A stretch of DNA of 64,000 nt from Gammaproteobacteria bacterium 42_54_T18 (GCA_002163245.1 MAAL01000064.1:62001-126000), one strand, 5' to 3'; shown: positions 31,253 through 40,192, counted from the first letter of the stretch. Notes: generated from the letters alone by a model not told the origin. A program made the numbers and translations.

Positions 31253-31318
31253 GTAAGGAATACCTAAATAAAAAGGGGCATGTGAAAACGTGCCCCTTTT
31301 TATTTAGGTATTCCTTAC
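31253..31318. terminator. Bidirectional terminator with a 28-bp perfect stem
   Basis: The arms 31253-31280 and 31291-31318 are perfect reverse complements with a 10-base loop. The inner part is a usual terminator (AAAAAGGGGCA / TGCCCCTTTTT), but the pairing continues a further 17 bp outward. It separates coxC from the convergent DUF2909 gene and can act in both directions. Confidence 0.9.
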
Positions 31319-31335
31319 TTTATGATTTGTTCAAT

Positions 31336-31542
31336 CTAAAAACGATTAGGGGTTATCAAACCAAAATAATATCCGCCCACTAACAACACAAGCAATGATA
31401 TTGATAATGATATCCTGACAGTTAACGCCGTTAACACCCGAGTCTCATTGTCACCATCTTTCCCTAGGAATACAGCACCCGCACCTAAACTAATAAGCAC
31501 TAATATCAAGTTAATCACTACTATTATTTTATAAAAGCTCAT
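31336..31542 (-). CDS. Twin transmembrane protein (DUF2909 family)
   Basis: A 68-residue protein with two hydrophobic segments (IIVVINLILVLISLGAGAVFL and SLSISLLVLLVGGYYFGL) joined by a charged loop GKDGDNETRVLTALTVRI. DUF2909 proteins typically sit beside cytochrome oxidase assembly genes. It is antisense to the oxidase cluster between coxC and surf1. The function is unknown. Confidence 0.8.
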   Translation of the reverse strand: MSFYKIIVVINLILVLISLGAGAVFLGKDGDNETRVLTALTVRISLSISLLVLLVGGYYFGLITPNRF

Positions 31543-31651
31543 ACAAATCTCTATATAAATGTTATCTTACGGGCTCTTTTTTCCGACGATAAAACCTGCA
31601 CATAACAGTCAAAGAATGCAGCGTAACAAAAATAACGCTTGAGTCCAAACC

Positions 31652-32392
31652 ATGCCATACACATTTAAGCCCACATTTTCTTTATCTGTATTTTGCTTAA
31701 TACTGTTTGGTGTTTTTTTGAGCCTAGGCATTTGGCAGGTTAACCGTGTCGAAGAAAAAGAGTTACAACAGCATGTGATAGATCAACGCACAGAACAACA
31801 TCCCCTTTCGTTAAACCAATCGCCAACACCTGACATTCTCCCCTACACCAAAGCTACCGCAACCGGTAAATATCGAGAATCCGAGCAGTTTTTGCTAGAT
31901 AACATTATACAAAATGGCAAACCTGGGTTCTACGTGATCACGCCATTTGAAATAGAAGATACTGATGACGTTATTCTAGTGAACAGAGGGTGGGTAGCAC
32001 AGCAGAAGGTTCGCCTTGATTTACCCAAAGTCACGATAAATTCAAGTAATCAAACATTACATGGCACCTTAGCCAAGCCTCGTTCAAAGCCAGTTATTTT
32101 AGGCAACATCGATAGCCCGATTTCTGATACTCCGCCTCTCTGGTATTACATGGATGCAGAACATTTCGAAAAAACAGTAGGTTACAGCATCCTTCCGTTA
32201 ATACTTAGACTTGCCTCAACCTCTACCGCAAACCCAGACTCACCACTCATCAGGCAATGGCCGAAGTTTGAAGCCAAAACAGGCATGCATATTGGTTATG
32301 CAATTCAGTGGTTTGTCTTCGCATTGTTTGTTTTAATAGCGTTCTTTGGAACAAGCTTCAAAAAGAAAAACACAGGATCAGAGCATGACTGA
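31652..32392 (+). CDS. SURF1 family oxidase assembly protein
   Basis: A 246-residue protein with two membrane helices, at the N-terminus (FSLSVFCLILFGVFLSLGIWQV) and the C-terminus (IGYAIQWFVFALFVLIAFFG). Between them is the periplasmic domain with VILVNRGWV and PLWYYMD, as in SURF1/Shy1. The family helps insert heme a into subunit I. The stop overlaps the next gene by eight bases. Confidence 0.93.
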   Translation: MPYTFKPTFSLSVFCLILFGVFLSLGIWQVNRVEEKELQQHVIDQRTEQHPLSLNQSPTPDILPYTKATATGKYRESEQFLLDNIIQNGKPGFYVITPFEIEDTDDVILVNRGWVAQQKVRLDLPKVTINSSNQTLHGTLAKPRSKPVILGNIDSPISDTPPLWYYMDAEHFEKTVGYSILPLILRLASTSTANPDSPLIRQWPKFEAKTGMHIGYAIQWFVFALFVLIAFFGTSFKKKNTGSEHD

Positions 32393-33038
32393 CATTTCAG
32401 CCCAGCAGCAGGACACAAAAAAGACCAATCCATATACGGGTTATAGAAGATTTGTGAACCCATTTTTTGCCATGATTCTTTTATTCGGTTTGCCCTATGT
32501 GATTTCTTGGTATTTCATATCCAGCGGAGACCCAGTCTCCTTTGAGAAACCCAATAACCACGGTGAGCTTGTTTCTCCTGTAATCGCACTGGGTGAATTC
32601 TCATTAGAGCAAGAAGACGGCTCCTTCCTGACAGAGGCCGACATTGCGGGCAGCTGGTCACTTATCACCGTCACATCCGCTTGTGAAAAATCGTGCCAGG
32701 AAACACTTTTCAGCATCCGTCAAAACCGAAAGGCGATGGGTGTTAATCGAAAAGTCATCAAACCCATCGTTCTACTAGAAAAACCTGATGCCCTCAGCGG
32801 TTTGTCGGTTGATTTGAGCAAAGAGTTTCCACAACTAGCGGTTATCACACAACAAAATGAAGCCACACAACGCATCAAACAAACATTTGCCAGTGTAACG
32901 CCTATTATCGAAAACAGCATTTTTATGGTGGACCCTTATGGCAACCTTATGATGGTTTACCCTGCCGGTAGCGAGCAGAAAAAAGGTGTTTTAAAGGACT
33001 TACAGCGATTACTTAAAGTCAACAAACCCGATATTTAA
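32385..33038 (+). CDS. Membrane-anchored SCO-like protein of the oxidase cluster
   Basis: A 217-residue protein with one N-terminal membrane helix (about residues 25-47) and a thioredoxin-like periplasmic part. CEKSC (Cys100-Cys104) lies where SCO copper chaperones have CxxxC, and IFMVDPYGNLMMVYPAG matches the C-terminal strand pair of SCO/thioredoxin folds. I do not see the third copper ligand, the conserved His of true SCO1/SenC. Proteins of this kind lie between surf1 and ctaA in Pseudomonas. ATG 32385 was chosen over an upstream in-frame start inside surf1. A role in CuA metallation or thiol reduction is an inference. Confidence 0.75.
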   Translation: MTDISAQQQDTKKTNPYTGYRRFVNPFFAMILLFGLPYVISWYFISSGDPVSFEKPNNHGELVSPVIALGEFSLEQEDGSFLTEADIAGSWSLITVTSACEKSCQETLFSIRQNRKAMGVNRKVIKPIVLLEKPDALSGLSVDLSKEFPQLAVITQQNEATQRIKQTFASVTPIIENSIFMVDPYGNLMMVYPAGSEQKKGVLKDLQRLLKVNKPDI

Positions 33039-33057
33039 AGTAATATAGAAAACCATT

Positions 33058-34125
33058 ATGGAAAAAATATTCTTAAGAATTTCATTTGCTGCGGCATTGC
33101 TTGCACTCGTTGTTATTGTGTTGGGTGCTTATGTCCGATTATCCGATGCTGGACTCGGCTGCCCAGATTGGCCCGGCTGTTACGGAAAGCTTCTTGCTCC
33201 CACAGCAACAGCAGACGTAGCGGCCGCAAACCTTGCATTCCCTGAGCAGCCTGTAGAGTCCCCAAAAGCATGGAAAGAAATGATCCACCGTTACTTTGCC
33301 AGTACATTGGGGTTATTCATTCTTGCTCTCGCAGGCATTGCGTGGAAGCAGCGAAGAACTCTTGGTCAACAAGTTAAACTCCCCTTATTTCTCGTAATAC
33401 TAGTGGCCTTTCAAGGCGCTCTTGGTATGTGGACAGTGACGCTGTTGCTTAAGCCTGCCATTGTGACGCTCCACCTTTTGGGGGGCATGCTGACGTTAGC
33501 ACTGCTATGGTGGTCAATGCTGACCCACTGGCAAAACAAGATCCATCGAGATAAGGGAGATACCCGCCTAACAGTAACGCCAATGGTAAAGCGCTGGGCG
33601 TTACTTGCATTAATTGTGGTATATTGTCAAATTGCTTTAGGGGGGTGGACCAGTACGAATTATGTTGCGTTACATTGCTGGGATTTACCAACGTGCCAAG
33701 GGCAGTGGTTACCACCGACAGATTTTAGAGAAGGTTTTACCTTGTGGCGAGAAGTCGGCGTTAATTACGAAGGTGGGGTACTTTCTAGAGAAGCAGGCAC
33801 AGCGGTGCATCTGACTCATCGTATTGGTGCTGTTATTACATTTTTTGTGGTTGGAGGTTTGTCGTTGGCATTATTCTTTTCGGGCTCATTGGCCGGAAGG
33901 CGTTATGGGGCTCTGATTGCCTTTGCTCTTTGTGTTCAAATTTCCTTAGGGCTATTGAATATCCTTTTGGTATTGCCGATTGCGGTTGCGGTTGCTCACA
34001 ATGGGGGGGCTGCTGTTTTATTGCTTTCTTTGGTAACGGTTCACCGGAGATTAAAAAGCCACCCAATACAGACCCAAGCAACACCTGCTAACAAAGACTA
34101 TTCATCGTCAGCGCAATTAAATTAA
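33058..34125 (+). CDS. ctaA: Heme A synthase (COX15/CtaA)
   Basis: A 355-residue, eight-helix membrane enzyme that oxidises the C8 methyl of heme O to make heme A. Four histidines lie in the expected contexts: MIHRYFAS, TLHLLGGM, HLTHRIGA and AHNGGAAVLLL. The N-terminus VRLSDAGLGCPDWPGCYG is a family hallmark. It lies between the SCO-like gene and ctaB, giving the whole heme A branch in one cluster. Confidence 0.96.
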   Translation: MEKIFLRISFAAALLALVVIVLGAYVRLSDAGLGCPDWPGCYGKLLAPTATADVAAANLAFPEQPVESPKAWKEMIHRYFASTLGLFILALAGIAWKQRRTLGQQVKLPLFLVILVAFQGALGMWTVTLLLKPAIVTLHLLGGMLTLALLWWSMLTHWQNKIHRDKGDTRLTVTPMVKRWALLALIVVYCQIALGGWTSTNYVALHCWDLPTCQGQWLPPTDFREGFTLWREVGVNYEGGVLSREAGTAVHLTHRIGAVITFFVVGGLSLALFFSGSLAGRRYGALIAFALCVQISLGLLNILLVLPIAVAVAHNGGAAVLLLSLVTVHRRLKSHPIQTQATPANKDYSSSAQLN

Positions 34126-34177
34126 CGTAGCAGCATAACAATTATAAAATCGACTCAACGGAAGATAGAGAGAGACA

Positions 34178-35089
34178 ATGAACGATTCAACACTAACAAA
34201 AGAAGCCGGTTTATCCTGGCGTCAATACTTGGAACTCTGCAAGCCAAAAGTGGTTTTGTTGATTGTTTTCACCGCCATTGTTGGCATGTTACTTTCAACC
34301 CCCGGCATGATTCCTCTGGATATATTGTTTTTTGGTTCTCTGGGCATAGGGCTTGCCGCAGCATCCGGTGCAGCCGTTAACCATTGGGTAGATCAGAAAA
34401 TTGATGCTGCAATGGAACGAACTAAGGGCCGCCCCCTTCCTACCGGTGGTTTGTCTTCTCGATCAGCCATTACTTTTGCCCTGTCACTGACAGCAATTTC
34501 GATGGTAATTTTGCTTGCCACCACAAACGTGCTTACCGCTATTCTTACGTTTATCTGTGTTATTGGTTACGCAGTTATTTACACTATGTTTCTAAAACGC
34601 TCTACACCTCACAATATTGTTTGGGGTGGTGCTGCGGGTGCCGCGCCTCCCATTTTAGGTTGGGCAGCCGTCACAGGTGAAGTAAACACTGAGGCGTTAT
34701 TATTATTTCTTATTATCTTTATTTGGACTCCCCCTCATTTTTGGGCACTTGCAATACACCGTAGAGATGATTACGCAAAAGTGGATGTGCCAATGCTTCC
34801 TGTTACCCACGGCATTCCTTTTACTAAAATACAAGTACTGCTTTATACACTGATGCTATTGGCTGTGACATTAATACCTTTTGCAATTAACATGTCAGGA
34901 CTTATTTACTTGGCGGGTGCTGTAGCACTGGGCGTTGGTTTTATCTATCACGCTTTCAGGTTGTATAAAAGTGAAGGAGATGAGCATGCGATGAAGACCT
35001 TTGCCTATTCCATTTTCTATCTCACCGCATTGTTTGGATTTTTATTGGTAGATCATTACATACGTATTGGTTTTAGAGCAGTAGCTTAA
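34178..35089 (+). CDS. ctaB: Protoheme IX farnesyltransferase (heme O synthase)
   Basis: A 303-residue polytopic UbiA-family prenyltransferase (CyoE/COX10) that adds the farnesyl group to heme B. The Mg-diphosphate motif is in NHWVDQKIDAAMERTKGRPLP, and the second acidic region is HRRDDYAKVDVPMLP. It is the last gene of the oxidase cluster and ends in a 35-bp perfect hairpin. Confidence 0.97.
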   Translation: MNDSTLTKEAGLSWRQYLELCKPKVVLLIVFTAIVGMLLSTPGMIPLDILFFGSLGIGLAAASGAAVNHWVDQKIDAAMERTKGRPLPTGGLSSRSAITFALSLTAISMVILLATTNVLTAILTFICVIGYAVIYTMFLKRSTPHNIVWGGAAGAAPPILGWAAVTGEVNTEALLLFLIIFIWTPPHFWALAIHRRDDYAKVDVPMLPVTHGIPFTKIQVLLYTLMLLAVTLIPFAINMSGLIYLAGAVALGVGFIYHAFRLYKSEGDEHAMKTFAYSIFYLTALFGFLLVDHYIRIGFRAVA

Positions 35090-35095
35090 TCCTAC

Positions 35096-35173
35096 GACCC
35101 TCAATAAAAGCAGAACTAAAAAAGCCGCCAATTTTATCTGGCGGCTTTTTTAGTTCTGCTTTTATTGAGGGTC
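35096..35173. terminator. Bidirectional terminator with a 35-bp perfect stem
   Basis: The arms 35096-35130 and 35139-35173 are perfect reverse complements with an eight-base loop. A GC core flanked by A6/T6 tracts forms a normal terminator, and pairing then continues a further 22 bp. It starts seven bases after ctaB and ends 19 bases before the convergent gene's stop. Confidence 0.92.
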
Positions 35174-35191
35174 TTATTAGCGTTCACCACT

Positions 35192-36550
35192 CTATTTTTG
35201 CTTGTCTCTCCAAGCTTTAATGATAACGATCAAAAATAACAACCCACCAATCGTAGAGATCAAACCACCGAGCCCCATCATTCCCATTCCCAGCACCTCT
35301 GGCAAACGATCCAATCCTTGCGCAGCACCTGCTGTTTTTCTCTGCACGCCATAACCTCCAGACCATGCAAGACCAAGTATATGCATCAATTGGCCACCAC
35401 CATAAACATAAGGTTGTATGTTTGCCAAACGCACATTCGGCTGCCCCAAGCCCAGCTTAGGCATTAGCAAATACGCAACCCCCATAAATGATAACGTCAC
35501 CCCCACGATAGAACCGTGGTAATGGGCAGGTATAACAACATTTACACCTTCAATTAAGAAACCAATGATACCTCCTGCTGAAAAAAGTATAAATGATGCG
35601 ATCAATGCTGATTTCATCGGTTTCACTTCATCTACCGCTTTTGGCATGGTGATTAACTGCCAAACAGCAATAACACCTAATGGCAAACAAGCTAGGCCTC
35701 CATACTGCATTAATTTTGTAAAACCTATGCGATGGGTTACGGATTCAACGGGTGCACTCAGATATATCCAGGGCACTAAAACAATGGGTAATATTGTCAA
35801 CACGCACAAACCTGCCAACAACACCGGTTTTTGTGTGAATTTGGCGCCACACACTTGCGCCAACCAAACCCAAGCAACCAATAACAGCAATGTATGAGTA
35901 AACTGTAACGTGTGGCCAGCTCCCCAAAACAGCACTTCAAAGTACAGTTCCCCTGAATGTGTGGCAGGTATTGTTTTATAACTCCATAACAAAACAACAA
36001 TACTTAATAGCGTAGGTATCGCTGCAATATAACTAGCAAATACAAGCGTACTTTTACCATCGTGCGGAATAGCCGGTAAGTAGATCAAACGTCCCATTAA
36101 CAATAACGTCACCCCCACACCAAAAACACACAATCCAGCATAATACGCAGGGTGCTGTAATACAGGAACATAGTTGTTCATTAACGGGTTGCCTACGCCA
36201 AAGAAGGGGCTTGATACCATAATCAGCGTTCCAATAGCAGCTAAAAGCCATGCCAACTGATCGACCAAGCCGCCGCTTCGAGTATTGCTGACCGTCCAAA
36301 ACACGCCAGCCATGGACAAAAACCAAATCAACACCGACAAATCCACATGGACGACAAGTGCTACATGGAAAAAATCAATCCAAGGTATGATGCTTTGCAC
36401 CCCTGGGGTTCGAGATAACACCAATAAAAGCGAGAACACCCCAGCGGCTAACAAGGAAGCTACCGCTAAACCTAACCATTTTGTCGCGATCTTCTTCTGC
36501 GCTTCAGACTCAATATTTAATACAAAAGCATTCAAGTCATTCTTCCCCAT
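35192..36550 (-). CDS. Lone heme-copper oxidase subunit I-like membrane protein
   Basis: A 452-residue polytopic protein of the COX1 superfamily, much divergent from coxA. Candidate heme ligands are His68 (VVHVDLSVLIW) and His343/His345 in PAHYHGSIVG, the counterpart of AHFHY in coxA. His213 in FWGAGHTLQF matches the helix VI CuB ligand. The paired helix VII histidines (VWAHH in coxA) are not seen; the only candidate there is a single His273 in ESVTHRIGF. No partner subunits lie beside it. It could be an oxygen or nitric oxide reductase relative, or a non-catalytic heme protein. It is convergent with ctaB. Confidence 0.7.
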   Translation of the reverse strand: MGKNDLNAFVLNIESEAQKKIATKWLGLAVASLLAAGVFSLLLVLSRTPGVQSIIPWIDFFHVALVVHVDLSVLIWFLSMAGVFWTVSNTRSGGLVDQLAWLLAAIGTLIMVSSPFFGVGNPLMNNYVPVLQHPAYYAGLCVFGVGVTLLLMGRLIYLPAIPHDGKSTLVFASYIAAIPTLLSIVVLLWSYKTIPATHSGELYFEVLFWGAGHTLQFTHTLLLLVAWVWLAQVCGAKFTQKPVLLAGLCVLTILPIVLVPWIYLSAPVESVTHRIGFTKLMQYGGLACLPLGVIAVWQLITMPKAVDEVKPMKSALIASFILFSAGGIIGFLIEGVNVVIPAHYHGSIVGVTLSFMGVAYLLMPKLGLGQPNVRLANIQPYVYGGGQLMHILGLAWSGGYGVQRKTAGAAQGLDRLPEVLGMGMMGLGGLISTIGGLLFLIVIIKAWRDKQK

Positions 36551-36741
36551 TCCAATTTCTTCTTAATTATCAATTTATTGTGAATCATACTGGATGCACA
36601 TATAGACCAGCAATGCCCATAGGTAAAGAAAGCTTCCCTAAAAACCGATAAATAAATACAATAGCCCCTCGCAGGAGGCGCTGACGCAACGGAATCAATA
36701 GCCCCTGTTAACGGAATTGACTTAAATCTGGGGATTTTTTT

Positions 36742-38400
36742 ATGCTCGCTTCAAAATATTCAACATTTAAAAACCACCTAATAGCTTTATTAGGGTTATG
36801 TATTACTTTATCAACAGGCCTAGCACAAGCGGCCTCAATCACTGAAAGTGCTCTCGCAGGCCAATCAACCACAATTATTCTGACCCCTGCAAAGCTAGGC
36901 CTTGATTCGCAACTTAACCTTGCTGATTACACCGTTTTCGTTCAAGACCCTAGCGACCAAGAAATCTGCTCACGTGAATCGGTAGGCCTGGAAGAATTCG
37001 CGTCAAAGCAGCTCGACTGTACAACCGAGGATTTCCAATATAACGATTCAACAAAACAGCTCACATACTCGCCATCGGATTCATCTACCACTGGAGATAC
37101 TTTCGAACTTACTTATGTAGCCACAGTGCCATCTCAAGAACCCCAAGTAAATGGAACGATCACATACACTATTACAAACACGGCAATAAAAAATGCTGTC
37201 GATATATTTAATGAAACGTGTGACGCTCTAGAAGCTGAAGTCCCCGTAATACTTTCAGAAACAGCCAATAAGGATCCAATCTCAGAGAGTGAGCTTAGAG
37301 CGTTGTGCTTAGCAACAGATGAAGAACGAGCCACCTTCAATCCTGAAGAGGTTGTTGCCCAATTCACATCCGTTAAGCAACAAATCACCGCTCAAAAAGG
37401 CAACATATTCAAACGCTTTAAAGCATTACGCGCTGGCGACACAGGTGTTAGCGTTGCAGGCTTAACCTACTCAATCAAAGGTGATGAGTTCTCCGGCGAA
37501 TGGCTACACGCAATCGCAGATAGCATCGGTGGCGCAGCGGGTGAAGGTGCTCCGGTTAGCAAATGGGGTTTTTTTGTCAACGGATCATTAACCGATGGTA
37601 ATCGAGACGGTACGGATTTAGAACGTGGTTATGACAATGACGCTAGCACAGCGACCATTGGTGCCGATTATCGCTTCAGCAGAAACCTTATCGGTGGTAT
37701 CGCCTACGGCATTAACGAAAGCTCACTCGAGTTTGACGGCAACGATGATGGCATGGACAACGACATGACCAACGTTATTGTTTACGGCACATGGTACAAA
37801 GATGCGTTTAATGTTGATGTTTTGATTGGTGCAGCAGAAGGTGAAATCGAAACAAAGAGACAGGTTACTGTAAGCTCTGTTTCTACTACGATCGGCGGAG
37901 AAACAGACACTCAACAAACATTCCTCAGTATCGCGGCAGGGTATAACTTTAATAACAATGCTCTTTCTTATGGCCCCTATGCCAGCTTTGATTACATCAC
38001 GGGAGAGATTGACGCCTACGAGGAAACTGGAGAAATTGGCCTAGAAGTGGCCTTTGACGAGCAAGATATTGAATCTAAAGTATTCACCATGGGTGGCCAA
38101 CTATCTTATGCAATCAGCACAGACTGGGGTGTTGTTGTACCTCACGCTCGTGCCGAATGGAAAAAAGAGCTAGACGATGATCGCGATATTATCACAGGGC
38201 AATTTGCAGGTATCGCAGGCTCAGAGTTCTCTATTGAAGCCGACGATTTCGATGACAACTGGTTCCATGCCGCTGTGGGTGTATCTGCTACGTTCCGTCA
38301 CGGTTTATCTGCTTATATCGATTACGACAGCATCGTTGCATATGACGACACATCATTAAGCACGCTTTCTTACGGCGGTCGCTGGGAAGCTTCGTTCTAA
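36742..38400 (+). CDS. Outer membrane autotransporter-type beta-barrel protein
   Basis: A 552-residue exported protein. A signal peptide ends near residue 30 (GLAQA). A roughly 230-residue N-terminal part of unknown nature has a four-cysteine pattern and begins with an immunoglobulin-like stretch. The last 290 residues form an autotransporter-like beta-barrel, starting near KWGFFVNGSLTDGNRDGT with alternating strands and ending in the aromatic residue of RWEASF. The short passenger and missing adhesin repeats mean its role is unknown. It is a single gene with its own terminator. Confidence 0.75.
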   Translation: MLASKYSTFKNHLIALLGLCITLSTGLAQAASITESALAGQSTTIILTPAKLGLDSQLNLADYTVFVQDPSDQEICSRESVGLEEFASKQLDCTTEDFQYNDSTKQLTYSPSDSSTTGDTFELTYVATVPSQEPQVNGTITYTITNTAIKNAVDIFNETCDALEAEVPVILSETANKDPISESELRALCLATDEERATFNPEEVVAQFTSVKQQITAQKGNIFKRFKALRAGDTGVSVAGLTYSIKGDEFSGEWLHAIADSIGGAAGEGAPVSKWGFFVNGSLTDGNRDGTDLERGYDNDASTATIGADYRFSRNLIGGIAYGINESSLEFDGNDDGMDNDMTNVIVYGTWYKDAFNVDVLIGAAEGEIETKRQVTVSSVSTTIGGETDTQQTFLSIAAGYNFNNNALSYGPYASFDYITGEIDAYEETGEIGLEVAFDEQDIESKVFTMGGQLSYAISTDWGVVVPHARAEWKKELDDDRDIITGQFAGIAGSEFSIEADDFDDNWFHAAVGVSATFRHGLSAYIDYDSIVAYDDTSLSTLSYGGRWEASF

Positions 38401-38439
38401 TCAAACATGCTTTCGGCTCAAATTGAGCCTAGAAACAAT

Positions 38440-38479
38440 AAAAAAGCCAAAGCCAACTTAACGTGGCTTTGGCTTTTTT
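38440..38479. terminator. Terminator after the autotransporter gene
   Basis: AAAAAAGCCAAAGCCA (38440-38455) pairs perfectly with 38464-38479 around an eight-base loop, ending in a T run. A smaller GGCTC/GAGCC hairpin lies just before it near 38415-38429. Confidence 0.85.
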
Positions 38480-38673
38480 TATGGCTTTTCTACATCCGTT
38501 ATATCAACCCCTTCCCTTAGAAAAACTTCAACTAACCTCTAAGCCTATGATTTTTAGGGCAACTATTAAACAAGCCTTACCTCTCCTTCATTTTTGCTTG
38601 CAACCTTGGCTATCAGGCGCTATTCCCAATAGATAGAGTTTAAAAATGTCCCCTTGAAAACGAAGTAGCTAGT

Positions 38674-39009
38674 ATGCAAATCAACCTATTAAACGCCGGT
38701 GAAGACGAGACCAAAGAATTCCTATATTACTCAAAAGATGGTGTTTACCTTGGACGCAGCGAAGGCCTCGTTCCTGAACAACAGCTTTTTGATCAAGCAC
38801 ATTATGTGTTCGACAGTAACAGCGATATTGTTAAGAACTTAGATATATTGGGTGCATTGAGAAAACGCCTAATAGGTTTGCGAAAAACATTGATTGCGGT
38901 ACCTATCAAGGACATGGGCAAAATCCTGGAGATTAACCAGCAAATCGCTGATTTGGAACGCAACATTGAAGACCTTGAAAAAAATGTTAGCTTGTCGCAG
39001 GCAAGCTAA
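38674..39009 (+). CDS. Small soluble protein with C-terminal coiled coil, unknown function
   Basis: A 111-residue protein without signal or membrane segment. The first half resembles a small compact domain (KDGVYLGRSEGLVPEQQLFDQ). The second half is helical with heptad spacing (MGKILEINQQIADLERNIEDL). I do not recognise a family. Its stop lies 25 bases from the stop of the convergent dehydrogenase gene, and a GTTAGCTTG/CAAGCTAAC hairpin (38986-39010) covers the end of the frame. Confidence 0.6.
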   Translation: MQINLLNAGEDETKEFLYYSKDGVYLGRSEGLVPEQQLFDQAHYVFDSNSDIVKNLDILGALRKRLIGLRKTLIAVPIKDMGKILEINQQIADLERNIEDLEKNVSLSQAS

Positions 39010-39034
39010 CACCTCCAAAGCTCATGCTTTAGTA

Positions 39035-40192
39035 CTACACCAGCGTAGCATATCGTTCCAAGTGAAAATCAACGTTTCCAAACAACGCATCGATACACGT
39101 CAAGCGCTTAAAGTAATAACCAACGTCTAATTCATCTGTCATACCCATGCCTCCGTGCAACTGGATCGCCTCCTGGCCCACCTGGCGACCGGATTTTCCT
39201 ATTTGAACTTTAAGCCCAGATATGGACTTATTGGATTCTTTAACACTTTCCACATAATGCAACACAGCCATTAAAAGTACAGATCTGGACTGTTCACATT
39301 GCATGAATACATCCACCAAACGATGCTGTAACACCTGAAACTTTCCAATAGGTACACCAAACTGTTTGCGTATTTTGGTGTATTCTAACGTTGTCTGATA
39401 CAACAAATCCATCACACCAACAGCTTCTGCACCCACAGCAAGAATCGCCTCATTCATCACCACCTGCAGGCTATCAAAGGCATTGTTTAGGCCAACATCG
39501 TTTAGACTGGTTTCAACGCCTCCAACAACAGCAGAACCTGACACCTGAACATTATCAAAAGTGATATTCGCCGCCCGATATCCATCGACCGTTGCGTAAC
39601 CAGACAACGTGATACCCTCTGCATTTGGGTCTATCAAAAATACCGATAGACCTTGCTCATCCCCAGCCTTGCCGCTGGTTCTGGCGACCACTAACAACTG
39701 ATCTGCTGCCTGCGCGCTTAACACCAAAGTCTTTTCGCCATTGAGTACAAACCCATCGGCTCTGGGTGTCGCCTCCATAGATATGGCGGCTAACTGTTGC
39801 CTAACGCCAACCTCACTGTACGCCAACGCTAACTTCATCTGACCACTACAAACAGCGGTTATCACCTCCTGTTTTTGCTGCTCAGTACCGAGCATCTCAA
39901 TCAACCTGCCACTAAGGATAACCGTTGATAACCAGGGTTCGACCATCAAGCCTTTACCAAGTTCTTCCAGCAACACCATAACATCAACAAGAGATCCACC
40001 AAGCCCGCCATACTCCTCGTTAAAAGGAATGCATAACCAACCAAGTTCTGCCATTTGAGCCCATTGTTCATCGCTATACCCCAAAGGGCTACGCATTTGT
40101 TCTCGACGCTGTTCAAATTGGCATTCTTTTTTAACAAACCGTGCAGCGCTGTCTTTTAACATACGCTGTTCTTCTGATAGTGAAAAATCCAT
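39035..40192 (-). CDS. Acyl-CoA dehydrogenase, small subunit type (PimD-like)
   Basis: A 385-residue flavin-dependent acyl-CoA dehydrogenase. The three-domain fold is visible: an N-terminal helical part (FSLSEEQRMLKDSAARFV), a middle beta part (LALAYSEVGVRQQ, with the usual TEPxxGS region degenerate) and a C-terminal helical part with LHGGMGMTDELDVGYYFKRL. With the next gene it forms a large/small pair like pimeloyl-CoA dehydrogenase PimC/PimD and other heteromeric enzymes. ATG 40192 was preferred over an in-frame start four codons earlier. The substrate is unknown. Confidence 0.85.
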   Translation of the reverse strand: MDFSLSEEQRMLKDSAARFVKKECQFEQRREQMRSPLGYSDEQWAQMAELGWLCIPFNEEYGGLGGSLVDVMVLLEELGKGLMVEPWLSTVILSGRLIEMLGTEQQKQEVITAVCSGQMKLALAYSEVGVRQQLAAISMEATPRADGFVLNGEKTLVLSAQAADQLLVVARTSGKAGDEQGLSVFLIDPNAEGITLSGYATVDGYRAANITFDNVQVSGSAVVGGVETSLNDVGLNNAFDSLQVVMNEAILAVGAEAVGVMDLLYQTTLEYTKIRKQFGVPIGKFQVLQHRLVDVFMQCEQSRSVLLMAVLHYVESVKESNKSISGLKVQIGKSGRQVGQEAIQLHGGMGMTDELDVGYYFKRLTCIDALFGNVDFHLERYATLV

